Shown: in pieces, positions 33,701-48,700 of the stretch | Layout: every line of letters begins with the position of its first letter | Numbering within the stretch: the stretch's first letter is position 1 | DNA from: Antedon mediterranea | Lineage: Eukaryota > Echinodermata > Crinoidea > Comatulida > Antedonidae | Assembly (NCBI RefSeq): GCF_964355755.1 | Contig: NC_092674.1 | Span: forward strand, 1,307,001-1,371,000 | Direction of reading: 5' to 3' | Length of the DNA stretch: 64,000 bases | Notes under the pieces: model-generated | What the model was told of the DNA's origin: nothing | What the model saw: only the letters and a program-made list of their open reading frames with translations | Database searches by the model: none | Translations under genes and position numbers: made by a program

Positions 33701-36700
33701 CGAGGACGATGTGATTATCTATAAAATGTAAGTATTTTAGGACAACAGTTTTCAAAGGTGAACGTCAAACATACGTCAGTAATATTTAGTAAATTACAAA
33801 TAAAACAGAACAAGCAAGCATGTATATACCAAGGCCAAGGATGAAATAAGTATTCTGAGCTGAAAATGCTTGGAATGAAAGGAGAGGATACAGAGAGTCG
33901 AAAGGAGAGAAAGTAGAAGGGAGAGAAAGTAGAAGGGAGAGGAATTAGAAGGGAGGGGAATTAGAAGGGAGGGGAATTAGAAGAGAGGGGAAGGGAGAGG
34001 AATTAGAAGGGTGGGGAAGTCAGGAAATAGAAGGGAGAGGAAGACAGGAAGTAGAAGGGAGAGGAGATCAGGAAATAGAAGAGAAAGGAAGTAGACACGA
34101 GAAGAAATAGAAGGGAGAGAGAGTAGACGAGAGATAGAGTAGACAGGAGAGGAAGACAGGAAGTAGAAGAGAGAGGAAGACATGAAGTAGAAGGAGAGGA
34201 AGACAGGAAGTAGAAGAGAGAGGAAGACAGGAAGTAGAAGGAGAGGAAGACAGGAAGTAGAAGGAGAGGAAGACAGGAAGTAGAAGAGGGAGGAAGACAG
34301 GAAGTAGAAGAGGGAGGAAGACAGGAAGTAGAAGAGGGAGGAAGACAGGAAGTAGAAGAGAGAGGAAGACAGGAAGTAGAAGAGAGAGGAAGACAGGAAG
34401 TAGAAGGAGAGGAAGACAGGAAGTAGAAGGAGAGGAAGACAGGAAGTAGAGGAATACACAGATTAGAAAGGGGAGATTAGAAAGGAGAGAAAGCCGAGTG
34501 TGGTAATCTTAATGAGATAGACCGTAACAAATACATTTAGTTAAATATTGAGATTTCTACATGTCATTACAAAAGACAGACAAGACTGACTGATACAGTA
34601 CCCTTGCAATTGTGAAATATTACAGTTCAACCTCTAAATGGTTAATCCCGAGATTTAGTTTTCTAGTTATCTTATGACTTGTGGTTTATCTAAGATAAAA
34701 TGATCTTCAGATAGTAATTCAGTTTTAACAAATGGCCGATACTCCTTTACAATGAGCACTGAATTCTTTCACCCTGAAAATTAAGTTTCTAAATACAGCT
34801 AAAGAAATACATAATCTTACCATGTATCTTGACAATTAAATCATTAAGGTGTCTGGGTAGTACCAGTCTATAAACAAAGTATTAGGACCCTATGTATACA
34901 ATCAAGGAGATAACACAAAATAAAGAGAATTTTATTCTTTGTGACCATAAACAAAGACGACAAACACTAATATTTTACTAATGATCGCAGAAGACAATGC
35001 GGTAGTATGCGTATTATTAATTTATTTGTATTCTCCCGTGGGGAGGTCACGATTGGTGTCCAACAACACGTGACATTTGTTGAAATAAATCAGCGTTGAC
35101 ACAATATCTATTGATGGTCATTTTAGTCACTTAATCTGTTTATTATACAGTGGATTGTGGTATTAAGACATCAACTATTATACCTCCTATTCATTGGATC
35201 AGTTTATTATATAATAAAGATAAAAGAGTTAAAGTGATTTTTCTTTTACAATGCAACGAAAGCTGAATTTGTTTCACACACGTGTACTAGATTGTAAAAT
35301 ATTGAAAGAATAGTTTTAAAGAAATCTTTCAATAGCCAATTCTTGGTATTGTATTATGTCCAGTATCATGGGTAAATTCTAGAATACAGTGTCACACATG
35401 TATCACATTTTGCACATGTACAGTATCATAAACATTGAAGCTTTAGCACAGGCACCACAAATTAAGCCGTATGAGACAGTACGTGGATGTGTTTGAGGAA
35501 TGAGGGGTTTGATTATAAACAATAAATAAAATGTTTTTTTTTGTATTTATTGTTTCAATTCATGTAAATAAAAAGCACTTAAAATTACCAAATCTTATTT
35601 GCTAAGTTGTGTTATATGTGTAGATACTTAAATAAGCCAGAAAGTGCTTTAGGGCCAAGTGTCCATAATACATGGTAAATGCACACATCAGTTAAAGAAG
35701 CTAAATAAACATATAAAGTCTTATAAAATAAGATAATTCCCAAAGAGAAAATTGTTTAGTATCGTCACTAGATAAAATGTATTAAATGGCAAATAAGCCA
35801 GAAGGGCTTTAGGGCTGAATCTCCAAAGGACATTGCATTATGGGTAAATAGATAAATCAGTAAACAGTAAGGTAAAGACTTCAAAGACATCAATAAATGA
35901 ATTAAAAGTCCGACCAAAATGCATTGATTATTTAACAGCTATAGCAAGTGTAGCAAATTTGAATTTAATTATTATGTTATTTTTCACATGCTAGTAGAAC
36001 CCATCTTGCACCTTAAAGCTCTGTTTACACTATTAAACTTTATGTGATGTGCCCATATACGGACATGATGATGTCATCACTACATATTTAAGCATATCAC
36101 TACAAAATTTGGGCACATCACACTTTTTTGTCAAAATATTTTGATAGTGTAGACAGAGCTTAATGATGGTAATGAAATTTTAACTGTTAAACAGATAAGA
36201 GTGTATAGTCACATAAACACATAGCACACAAACTGTACATTGGGTTGTCCAATGATAAATGTATACAACTGGCGTCTTATCATCGTCATTGACAATTTAT
36301 TCATTTGACAAAAGAACAACTGGTTACTTAACATCAAGGTTACAAGTGAGATTAACTCTTAAATTAATAAAATACTAATAAATATTAGAAATAGAGTTAT
36401 AGAGCAACACAGTCAAAGTCAATATATCCAAAGAACTATTACTAGTGCTGAATTAAAATTAAGGCTCGATTTATCTTAAATGTTTAATTCAAGGGCTATT
36501 AACAGCAGGTGAGAAGCTAGTATAAAGCCAAGGGGATTGTAGATCTAGATGGGAGAATGCAGCCTAATATACTTCATCAATCTTAATCAACAGAAGCCTA
36601 GCCAGTGGATTGTAATCTCTCACCAAATGTATTGAAAACTACTTCTAATCATTGGAGCTAATTCTTGTGTAACTGGTCTTCTTGCCAAAAAGGGTTGTAA

Positions 36701-39700
36701 TCTTCCATTTAAGTTATCCCTGAAACAGTTCCTATTTAATGTTACCATTTTTAAGTTATTGTAATTAATGTATGCTGTTTTTTTCATGAACTGTTTCTAA
36801 ATAAATGTTGTTTAAGTGTTGTTGATTATGAATAAAAAATAAATACTATAGATTATATAGAGGCGACTATAATATGCATGAAACGAAATAGACGAATCCA
36901 AGACAAATATACTGTATTATAACTGAATTGAATAAAAAATAAAGCCACTTAATCAATCAAGACAATATTTTGTTTAAATAAACAATATAACATAACATTC
37001 CAAAGTAGACAAACAATGATTTTGTTTAAATCTTTAAACTAATAGTTTAATAGTTTTCCTTTAACAATACAAATCTAAAATGACAATCCTATCAACTTAC
37101 TATAATAACAAAAGTATTTAATAAATTAAATCAAGTGTCTATATACAGTGTTAAGTGGATCACATTAGTACAGTCTAATAATAGTGAGTAGGGTCGGCCT
37201 TATTCATCTAACTTTAATTAAACAACCTTCTTAATTTAATTAAACAATAATCTGATTTAGATTAAACTTTTCATTCTGTAACACTGACAGTATTACGACA
37301 TTGTCAACACAGACAAATATTTCTTTTTCCCGTGTGAATATTACAACCAAGTTTTCTAGCCATTCTAAGTTTTACAATTTCTTTTCTTTTTGCTTACTTT
37401 CACATTTTGATTTATAGTATTTTTACTCTATTTTAATGTTGGTCAAGAATTAGCAAACATGGAATTTGGTTGTCAGAAAGAAAATGGTCTAAAAAACAGA
37501 TTTAAATTGTAATAAAAATTGCCATTTTAACATAGATCTGTCTACACTATCAAACTAGTTTGACAACAAAGGTGTGATGTGCCCAGATATGGTAGTGATA
37601 TGCCAAAATATGGTAGTGACATGCCCAAATACGGTAGTGATATGACATCATCATGTCCATATATGGGCACATCCCATTTTTTTATCACATAGATTTGATA
37701 GTGTAGACAGAGCTTTAGATAAATTAAAGTGGTTAAGCTTGGTCATGTAATTTAGCAGGAGTTACTGTAACAAATTGTGTATTTCCATTGGGATCCCGCA
37801 ATCAATAATTATAATTACACGGTCAAATGGTCAAGAAAATCGCTAGTTAATATTTAATGACACCGTATGACTTGAGAGAGAATAAGAATTTCATTAGGTA
37901 TTCAAATCTTCAATCAAAAAATTCAAAATATTGATTACAGTAGATGTTGATACATATAATACATGTGGTAAGTAGATAGCTAATTAGATTGATTGAATAA
38001 CATTAACTTTTAAAAAAGCTTGAAATTCTCAACAAATGCCTTAGCAGATTTGCGGCATAAGGGAAGCTACTTTCCCACTAGTGTATTTTAACATATTATT
38101 TTTAATTTTTATAATGAACAACGTTCTTATATTTTTTCGTGCTTTTTTAAACATATTTTTATGAATCTCTGTACCACAATCAAATGAGTTTCCCAGTTTG
38201 GGATAATAAAGTTTTATTGAAATAAATTAAACATCATTAATGTAATGTTAATTGTTATGAATTTTGTTTAAATTCCTTATATTCAGCATCATTTTTGGGT
38301 ATATTTCTGTATGTTTGTCCTTCAGGCCTATAGAATAAATCTCATTCATGAAATTGAATGCTACCCACACAAATCAAGAGGGAATACATAATAACCCCTG
38401 CCTACCAGTTTACTCTACATTTATTATGTTAAGTACCAGTAAATGTTAATAGCTTTGCAAGTTTCCTCCTCAAAAAATATTGAACAAATGAAACTGATCA
38501 ATTTCTGACACGGATTTAGTCTAACCTTGATTTTTCAATCAATCTCATAAATAATTGATAAAATTCACAGGCCTTATTTTGTTTATTTTTCAGTGATTTC
38601 AGCCTACATTAATGTGTCCTTATACAAATTAATGTAGCAATACAACTGACTAATAGCCAATGAAAATGCTTCATTCACATCTAACAAGCATTTAGTATAC
38701 CTACTAGCCAATCAAAATGCTTCATTCACATCTAACAAGAATTTAGTATACCTACTAGCCAATCAGAATATTTCATTCCAATAATAAGAATTTAGTATGA
38801 CCACCTGCCAATCAGAATGCTTTAATCACAGACAGAACAAGTTCATTCGTTAGCCAGTATTTGCGCAATCAGACTGTGCTTGATGACAACATTATTTTAT
38901 GTAAAATGTTATTACTTGAAAGATGTAAACAGCAATTTGGAAATAATACATATACTGTAAACTATAAACAAGGTAGGAATCACATTGTTGTTTAATGTAT
39001 AATTATTATTAATTAATAGGAAAATTAAAGGGACAATGTAGAATTCTGTGTAAGGATACTGTCAAAAATAAATTCCTTGACATTCATTTAAATTTAACAA
39101 TGGTTTTTGTTTTATCCCGAAAGTAGGAATACATGTTTGAGAGTGGGTAACTTGAAAATTAAGTTGTGGCATTACACCAATTAATACACTCAACTCTCCT
39201 AATACCAGACTCCCCAAAAACCACTGAACTCTCCCGAAACCAGACTTTTCTTGAGTTCCAAAAATCCCCAAAAGTCATTTATACCATTAAAAAAAAATTC
39301 CATACCAGACTTACCAATAAACCAAACATATTACCGTAGGCCAGCCCAAAGGTTTCCAGTATTGGGAAAGTTTACTGTACCTTATTTTCAGACAGACAGA
39401 GCAACATTTTTTTTAAATTACAGCTTTTTAAATATGACATATGTCCTTTTTTAAACTAGAGACTACCACTACCAGTAGAAATTACCTAGTCTTTTGTGGA
39501 AAAAAAGAACTCTCTCTCTCTCCCTCTTAAATGAATATTAGACAGTATGAGCCAATTTAAGTTTTGTCAATTAAATAGTGCAATAGATAAATTTCATTTC
39601 CAGGCATTGTGTCCCAGTGTAACTTAATATTCAGGTAAATTCTCATTAATTATAAAAACTTAATTAAACCCAATATCATAATTCCTATTAATCTGAATTT

Positions 39701-42700
39701 TAAGTAGCAAATTAGCATTTTCTACAATTTTATGAGTGTGCTAAAAGAAATATTATATTTCTATTTCAGATAGTTCTGGCTGGCTAACAGAAAAAATTAC
39801 TAAGAGATATTTTGACAAAACATCAAATTAAATTTATTTGTGGAAAGTTTGGTTTGGATTCACATTAAATAATGTTGGTGTTGTACATTTCAAGAATTCT
39901 ATAAAAGAACAGCTGCTAGATAAATTAGGTATAATCTAGCAACAATTATGGAAAATTTACATCATTTGAATATGCATGAGATGGTTTATAATTACAGTAT
40001 AACAACAGTGGAAACCATGATTTGCATCTATTGAATATGCATGAGATGGTTTACATTTACAGTATAACAACAGTGGAAACCATGATTTGCATCTATTGAA
40101 TATGCATGAGATGGTTTACAATTACAGTATAACAACAGTGGAAACCATGATTTGCATCTATTGAATATGCATGAGATGGTTTACATTTACAGTATAACAA
40201 CAGTGGAAACCATGATTTGTATCTATTGAATATGCATGAGATGGTTTACATTTACAGTATAACAACAGTGGAAACCATGATTTGCATCTATTGAATATGC
40301 ATGAGATGGTTTACATTTACAGTATAACAACAGTGGAAACCATGATTTGCATCTATTGAATATGCATGAGATGGTTTACATTTACAGTATAACAACAGTG
40401 GAAACCATGATTTGTATCTATTGAATATGCATGAGATGGTTTACATTTACAGTATAACAACAGTGGAAACCATGATTTGCATCTATTGAATATGCATGAG
40501 ATGGTTTACATTTACAGTATAACAACAGTGGAAACCATGATTTGCATCTATTGAATATGCATGAGATAGTTACAACACTACTGTATTAAAACAACAGCAA
40601 ATATGGAAACCATAATTTACATTTTTGAATGAGATGGTTAAACTACTTTATGAAATCGCTAGTGAATTTTTCATCTAAAAATGTTGTACGAGAATATAAC
40701 GTATAAATTTGTCGAGGAAGAAAACATTAACTGGAATTCCAGCGTAAATTCAACTAAACATGACAACATTGAATGGTACAACTGGCCTATGTTGTCATTA
40801 TGTTCCGTTATATTACTCTCAATTCTTGGAAATACATTGGTTTGTCTGGCAATAGTTAAAAACAAAAAACTCCAGAATGTTACAAATTACTTTTTATTTT
40901 CGTTGGCAATTGCGGACCTTATGGTAGCTATGCTTGTCATGCCATTTGGAGTTGTTAACAATGTAACGGGTAAGTTTAATATTTATACTAGAATTCAATG
41001 TTAGATATTGAAATTCATTCATTCAATCTTTTATTTCAGAATCCCTGGTCAATAGAATATAAAAAAACTGTACTAATTACTACAACTCATTAGGATGGCA
41101 TTCCACCTGGAGAGAATCTTTGCCTAAGACGTCTATAATTGTTGAGGCTAAAACATATTTTAAATATTTCATTCCAAAATCCAATCAAATGAGAGGAATT
41201 TACTTACGGTAGGTGTTATATAATTTCATATATTTCATATTATAATATAATTATAGTTTATTTATTTTCTTGACAGGTTATTGGTCAATGGGACTAGTGT
41301 TGTGTGATATCTGGGTATCTCTTGATGTTCTATGTTGCACCTCATCCATCCTACATATGTGTTGCTTGTTTGTTGATCGTTACCTCGCGATACAAAACCC
41401 ACTTAAGTATTCGCTTAAACGCAAGACGTTACGTCAAACCGTCACTAAGATAACAAGTCTTTGGATTTTGAGTATAATGATCTCGTTACCGTTATTCATC
41501 GTTGGTCTCTTAAATCCTGAAAAAGTATTACACGACGGAATTTGCGCGCCGATGACGAAGGAATTTGTTTTTTACGGATCAGTTTTCGCATTTTTTATAC
41601 CACTACTTATTGTCATCGTGACATATTCTTTAACAACTTTGATACTTCACAAAAAATCAAAATCCGTAGAAAAGTCAGATAAGTCGAAAAAACGAAGGTT
41701 TAGAACTTTACAGAGAAAACACATTGTGGAAAAGATGCAAAATAAATTTCGATGCAAACAGAAAGTAAATAATAACTCGATTAAAAAGACTTTTCAAACG
41801 CACGAATCAATCGAAATGAAAACGTTAATTGAAAGTACAAATTTAAATCAAATGCAGGAATGTTTTCATGAACCAAATTTCTTACGAAAAAATTCAAAAC
41901 ATTACAACGAAAAGAGAGCGGAGAAGGTCCTCGGAATAATATTTGTATCATTTGTGATTGGTTGGTTACCGTTCTTCACCACAAACATTATCAACGCCAT
42001 GTGTAGTCAATGTATATCTAACAACTCGTTATTTATTTCATTTGAGTGGCTAGGATGGTCTTCAAGCTTGGTCAATCCTATCATTTATACTATTTTTAGT
42101 AAAGATTTCCAGAAAGCCTTTTGCAAACTTCTTTCCGTTGGGGGTTTGTGTCAAAAAAAGATAACAACGAGTAAAGGATTTGAAAATTATCTAACAAATT
42201 TAAAGTACAAAATAAATCAATCGCAAGAGACGCATGTTTAAATAAATATAGCAAAATTAAATTAAAATGCCAAAGACATTGTGTGCAGAATTGTTCAGCA
42301 TTTGGCTGCCTTCTGTCTGTACTGTATGGTTTTATATGAATGAATTGTTCAGCATTTGGCTGCCTTCTGTCTGTACTGTATGGTTTTATTATGAATGAAT
42401 AAATATACCTGAATATTATATTAGCATTTTTTATGAATGTCATGATTGTATATGTTTATCTGATTTGTATAGTAGTGCTAAATTTACATTTCAAACTAAA
42501 AACAACTTTAGAATGCCTAGCTGTAAATTAAATAGAATGACCTCTAGAGGTCAAATTCTGTCTAATTACAGGGTCATCCGACTCAGTGTGCAATTTGTTG
42601 CATTATCAACAAAATTTAGTTGGTTTTTATTTTGAATATATTGTATGTAATGATTAGTTTAATTGAAAAAAAAAAAATTGTTAAATGAATATTCCCCTCA

Positions 42701-45700
42701 TTACACTAAACATAAATAAGACTTGTCATTTTTATTTATTTATTACATTCACCTGTTTGTTCCCAATACATTACCTTCATTATGTAAAAGTAAAACAAAA
42801 ATCAAATAAATATTAAATGTTTAAGACAGTGAGGACATGAGTAGGAGACTTGGATTAGTAAGGCTTAGCATTGGCAATCTTGAGGTCTCACAAACCAAGG
42901 CTGACATCAATCTTAAGTATCTACCACTTTAAGGCTTAACATTCTAAACTATTACATAAAATAATTAAGTACTTAAATGGTCATTATTACAAACTAATTC
43001 AGTGAAATATTTGAATGAACCAAATAAGTAAACATGGTGATGATCTTGTACTGTATCTCAACATTACCTGTCCAGTATCATAGGCTTATTCTGTAATACA
43101 ATATCACATATTTATTCCATGTGACACAGTATTATGTTAAGTTAGGCTTATGGTCTATTATACTGGCATGATATGTGATAGATATGTGACACTGTTTTAC
43201 AGAATGTTCCTATGTTACTGTAGAAATTATCACAGTATCAAAAATATTAATGATTTGAAAGGTACAATCACTGTTTACACACTTCAGACAGATAATGTGA
43301 CCCCTGTTATGTGAAAAAAATATATAAATAACACATACCTCAAAAGTAGGAAGCCAAGTGCAGTGACGGCAGCTCGTCTGACGTCGTCATCTACGTCGCT
43401 AACTGCTACATGGAGTAATCGACGGATTGCTTTATTGTTGCCTGTACCACAGTACGCCAGAGCGATGGTGTACATACCAGAACGCCGTAGGATTGGGTCC
43501 TTGTCTCTGGCAAGACTTTCAATAAGTGTATCGGCCTCTTCCAATCTTCCGTACATTGTCTACAACACAACATACATAATTTGACAAAATACATAATACA
43601 ATCATTACGATTAAATTAAATTGGATATCAAATGCATCGAATTTAAAATAACTGTCTAACAATTACCAAAACAATAGTTATACAATCAACTATCTCAATT
43701 CCAGAATCAGAAATTCTCCCAATACCAGACTTTTCTTGAGGTTGAAAAGGTCCCTAATTCATTGTTACCATTAAAAATACATTCCAAATACCAGACTTAT
43801 TTGGCCAGCTCAAAGGTGTCTGGTATTGGAAGAGTTACTGATTTAAATTACCAAAGCTATGCCAAGACAGAGTCCTCGTAAAATCTTCTCATGTTGAGTT
43901 TCTTGCGCATACTGAAACAAACAAAAACATTTAAGTAAATAAAAGATTACATTCTGTTTTAAATATTAAAATTTACCTAAAACCAATCGCATACATTAAG
44001 TGAATGAAAAAAAAATCAGTTGGGAAATTAAAGTGGGAAAAAACCCATCAAAATCACTTACGCCAACCATGTCTTCAATAGCTTTAGCAGATTTGGATCC
44101 TAACATGACAAGCCCCATAGCTAGGCCAGCCGCTTCACCAGTAATTGCATCGTCCTGGTACAGGTTAAACTTGAGCTGTTCATAGATGTCAAGACGTGCT
44201 GTGCCCATAGCTGCTAGGCCTAGCCCTAAACAACCACCATGACGTACCATCTGCAAGAGAGAAACACACCAGAAACAGAACAATACAATATTATTTTTTC
44301 TCCTATCAGGTTAAGGGAGTGTCATAAATAATCAAGTCAAACCAAGAATAATGGAATTATAAGGAAAGCCTATAAAGCACATACACATACAGTGTGGAGT
44401 CCAGATAAGAGTTACCACATTGTATTATGTCAATATCTCTAAGTCAGTATAACGTCACCCCTAAGATTGACCAACTTTGAAACTTAAAGCTCTGTCTACC
44501 CTATCAAACAAGTTTCACAAAAAAGTGTGATGTACCCAAATATGGCATTGATATGACATCATCATGTTAATATATGGGCACATCACATTTTTTTGTCACA
44601 TAAAGTTTGATAGTGTAGACAGAGCTCAATGAGTATTTGCTTTGCTATAATATCTTACATCAGTGCTAGCATCTTTAAGTTGATTAAGTAGATACTCAGT
44701 GATAGATGAGCCATGGTTAGCATGAATAAGACCTAAAGCATACAGTCCTCCACCTTCCTGGTATGCACTACCAGGACTTGAATCCTTTGGAAGGTATGTA
44801 GACATCAGATTAAGGGCCTCCTTCTCATGACCTTTGTGAATGACCCCTAAGCTAGCTGTTGCGGTAAACTTTGCCCAGTTTGTCGCCCTTGCAAGCCATT
44901 CAAGATTGTCTCTGAAATAAATAAAACCATAACAAATTAATTGAAAAGTAATGGATTTTAAATGTGACGAGAATTATTAAACTTAATTCATCTAGAGGCT
45001 AACTACAAACTACATACATAGGTTAGTAAAACAAGGTAATACAGGTATTTATTATTGTGAATGCAAGTAAATAAAGTTGGAAAAATCAACAAAATCTGTA
45101 AAAGCAGCATTTTTCCGAAATATAAAATAAAGTATTTCAAGTTTTAGCGGTTTACTTTACCTGAGAAAAGCGTCGCTTGTTGTGCCACTGTGCATAAACG
45201 CATTTGATATAACCGTAGCATTATGACAAACTGAATTCCTAACTGCATCCTGAGAAAACAAAATGTTCATTTCTAAGCCTCTGTCTACACTATAAAATTA
45301 GTGTGATGATGTGCCCAAATATAGTAGTGTTATCACATTACAGTGTCGATATATGGGCACATTTTTTGTTACATAAAGTTTGATAGTGTAAACAGAGCTT
45401 AAATATTAAGACAAACAATATCTTATAAATAAAACTGTTTTACTATAATAAACTTGTAAATTTTTATACTACAACAGAGGGCACTATGTAGACCCATTCA
45501 GCGTGCGAGATGAGCAGGGCCTATTCCTAAACAGCGTGCGAGATGAGCAGGGCCTATTCCTTAAACAGCGTGCGAGATGAGCAGGGCCTATTCCTAAACA
45601 GTATGCGAGATGAGCAGGGCCTATTCCTAAACAGCGTGCGAGATGAGCAGGGCCTATTCCTAAACAGCGTGCGAGATGAGCAGGCCCTATTCCTAAACAG

Positions 45701-48700
45701 CGTGCGAGATGAGCAGGGCCTATTCTTAAACAGTATGCGAGATGAGCAGGGCCTATTCCTAAACAGCGTGCGAGATGAGCAGGGCCTATTCCTAAACAGC
45801 GTGCGAGATGAGCAGGGCCTATTCCTAAACAGCGTGCGAGATGAGCAGGGCCTATTCCTTAAACAGCGTGCGAGATGAGCATGGCCTATTCCTAAACAGT
45901 ATGCGAGATGAGCAGGGCCTATTCCTAAACAGCGTGCGAGATGAGCAGGGCCTATTCCTAAACAGCGTGCGAGATGAGCAGGCCCTATTCCTTAAACAGC
46001 GTGCGAGATGAGCAGGGCCTATTCCTAAACAGCGTGCGAGATGAGCAGGGCCTATTCCTAAACAGCGTGTGAGATGAGCAGGGCCTATTCCTAAACAGCG
46101 TGCGAGATGAGCAGGGCCTATTCCTAAACAGCGTGCGAGATGAGCAGGTCCTATTCCTAAACAGCGTGCGAGATGAGCAGGGCCTATTCCTAAACAGCGT
46201 GCGAGATGAGCAGGGCCTATTCCTAAACAGCGTGCGAGATGAGCAGGGCCTATTCCTAAACAGCGTGCGAGATGAGCAGGGCCTATTCCTAAACAGCGTG
46301 CGAGATGAGCAGGCCCTATTCCTAAACAGCGTGCGAGATGAGCAGGGCCTATTCCTAAACAGTGTGCGAGATGAGCAGGGCCTATTCCTAAACAGCGTGC
46401 GAGATGAGCAGGGCCTATTCCTAAACAGCGTGCGAGATGAGCAGGGCCTATTCCTAAACACATACATGTCTTATATATCATAGTCTCTATGTGCTCAACA
46501 TAACCTCATTAAGCTGACTTACTTACCTTTGTATTTTTAAGTATAAGTAAATCTGTGTGATTACTTCGTATTAGAAATTGTAATTTTAAACCAATACTTG
46601 TTTCTCCTGATAAAATAGCTGCTAACTTTTCCAATTTAGCCTGGTGTTCTTTTTCATCATCAGTCTAAATAATAAAAGTCAACCATTTTTTTTTACTAAA
46701 GTTATCATTATATATACATTATTATAGATTTATTTCATATCATATAAATTATGTAATTCTAAATGAGGTAAAGTAAAGAAAACTCTTAAAGCTTATTTTT
46801 TAACCCCAAAAATCTCTTGAGGACGACAATTTATTTTCATACCCAATATTTAAGCTCGATTCCCACTAGAATGTAACGCAAGGACGTAGATGCAACACAA
46901 GCGTGTTGACCAATCACAAGCGATAGTTCGATTAATTCATCACTTGAGATGCAAATCACTGCATTGTGTTACGTCTTTGCGTTGCGTCCTAGTGTGAACC
47001 AAGCTTTAATCAATGATGATATTAAGCAAAACAAAATATTTACATACCAGTTCCTTTGGTTTTGGTGTTTCTGCTGGTGTTGTATCAGATTCAGGTTTTG
47101 TTGAATCAACTTCCATTGCTTCACTAAAACATAACATAACTGATAATTAGCTTCAATGAAATCAAGTTGAATGCAACATATAATGTATAGGCAGTTATTA
47201 CTGCATTCAAATACAACTCTGTCTACACTATCAAAGTTTATGTAAAAAAAATGTGCTGTGTCCATATATGGACATGATGATGTCATATCACTAACATATT
47301 TGGGCACATCACACTTTGTCAAACTAGTTTGAAAGTGTAGACAGAGCTTTACACACACATTCTGAACACAACACATATTTTCCTTTAAAAAAATGTTTAT
47401 TAATGTAATGGTATTACTTATATAAAGAAAATCCAGAAATAACTGTGTTGCATGTAGACTGTTTGTAAAGAGATGTCCAATATGTCAAAAAAAGAAGTAA
47501 TTAGGAAATTGTTACCTTTGTTTTTCTGTATGTGGTGCTTCAGTAGCCAATGGGATTGGAGCAACCGAACGCAAGGCAGCTAACACCTTTGATAAGAAGT
47601 GTTGTGAGGCGCTGTCATACAGATCAAATCCTATTTGATAAGCCATTAACGTTTGTTCCTTTAAAAAAATATTTTAAAATAAAAAAAAACATTTAACATA
47701 ATTTCTCTGATGAATAGAAATACCATAAAATATTTGAAGGCCTTAAGCTCTATTATTCTACACTATCAAATTGTATGTGACAAAAAAGTGTGATGTACCT
47801 AAATATGGCAGTGATATGCTTACATATGGTAGTGATATGACATCATCGTGTCCATATGGGCACATCACATTTTTTTTGTCAGATAAAGTTTGATAGTGTA
47901 GACAGAGCTTAAGTGTTTTATTGTGATTTGTATACATACATGACCCTCTTTGACAAGTTTTCCCAGAATATCAGCAACAGCTTGTGAGTCATCAAGGAAG
48001 ATTAAACACTGACAAACGTTAATATAGTCTGGAACCTGAAGACTAGTATACAAATGGACTAAGACACGCAATACCTTGAAGGAAATTAAAAGCATCATTT
48101 AAATTCTAATTGTTACATGTTTATATCTTGTCATATTTTATTTTTGTGAGGGTCCCTAATGATCAGCTTCGACTGGATGGACCACCCTCGTAAAATATTG
48201 TTGAAATAAATAAATAAATTCTCTGTACAGCTGTCTGGTTAATTTGATAAAAACTATTACACTGTAACTTTTCATATACTAGGAAAGGAACTATTATGTA
48301 CTTGGTTAATTTAATGTTTACGTAAAAGAAAGTGCTCATTTTGGAAAATTATGTCATAATCATATCCCACAGCTAATCATGACTGGTACTTTGCCGTTAC
48401 CTTAGTGGTTTTAAATTAAATTAAATACAAATAGGCTCTATGCACTGTTTAACACAAGTGTAAAAAGAAAGAAAATGTTTATTGTTAAATAAACCAGGAA
48501 AAGTTTAATAAACCAAACAAATTGACCAAGACAACAGAAAAAAGTCCGAAAATGGAGTCTCACATCACCACACTGTTACACTAACTTGTCAAGAAAAGTT
48601 TACTTACAGTGTTTCTAAATTGCCTGTGTTGTATTAAAGACAGACACACTTTGAGGCTATACTGCATCATTTCAGCTCGGTTATCCTAAGACAAAAAGAA

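Larger units (their letters stand above)
34494..38640. other. PSMD1 intron 16, left part: no gene seen
   Basis: AT-rich sequence with two family A MITEs (36.0 and 37.5 kb). I find no convincing exon, RNA gene or long open frame on either strand. Confidence 0.5.

Noticed and set aside
33977-34459. 160-aa Ser/Leu/Phe-rich frame on the minus strand
   Set aside because: It is the complement of the polypurine minisatellite and has no domain.
45543-46483. 111-209 aa open frames of repeated [11 protein letters not shown] or [11 protein letters not shown]
   Set aside because: They are translations of the intronic 33-bp minisatellite, present on both strands.
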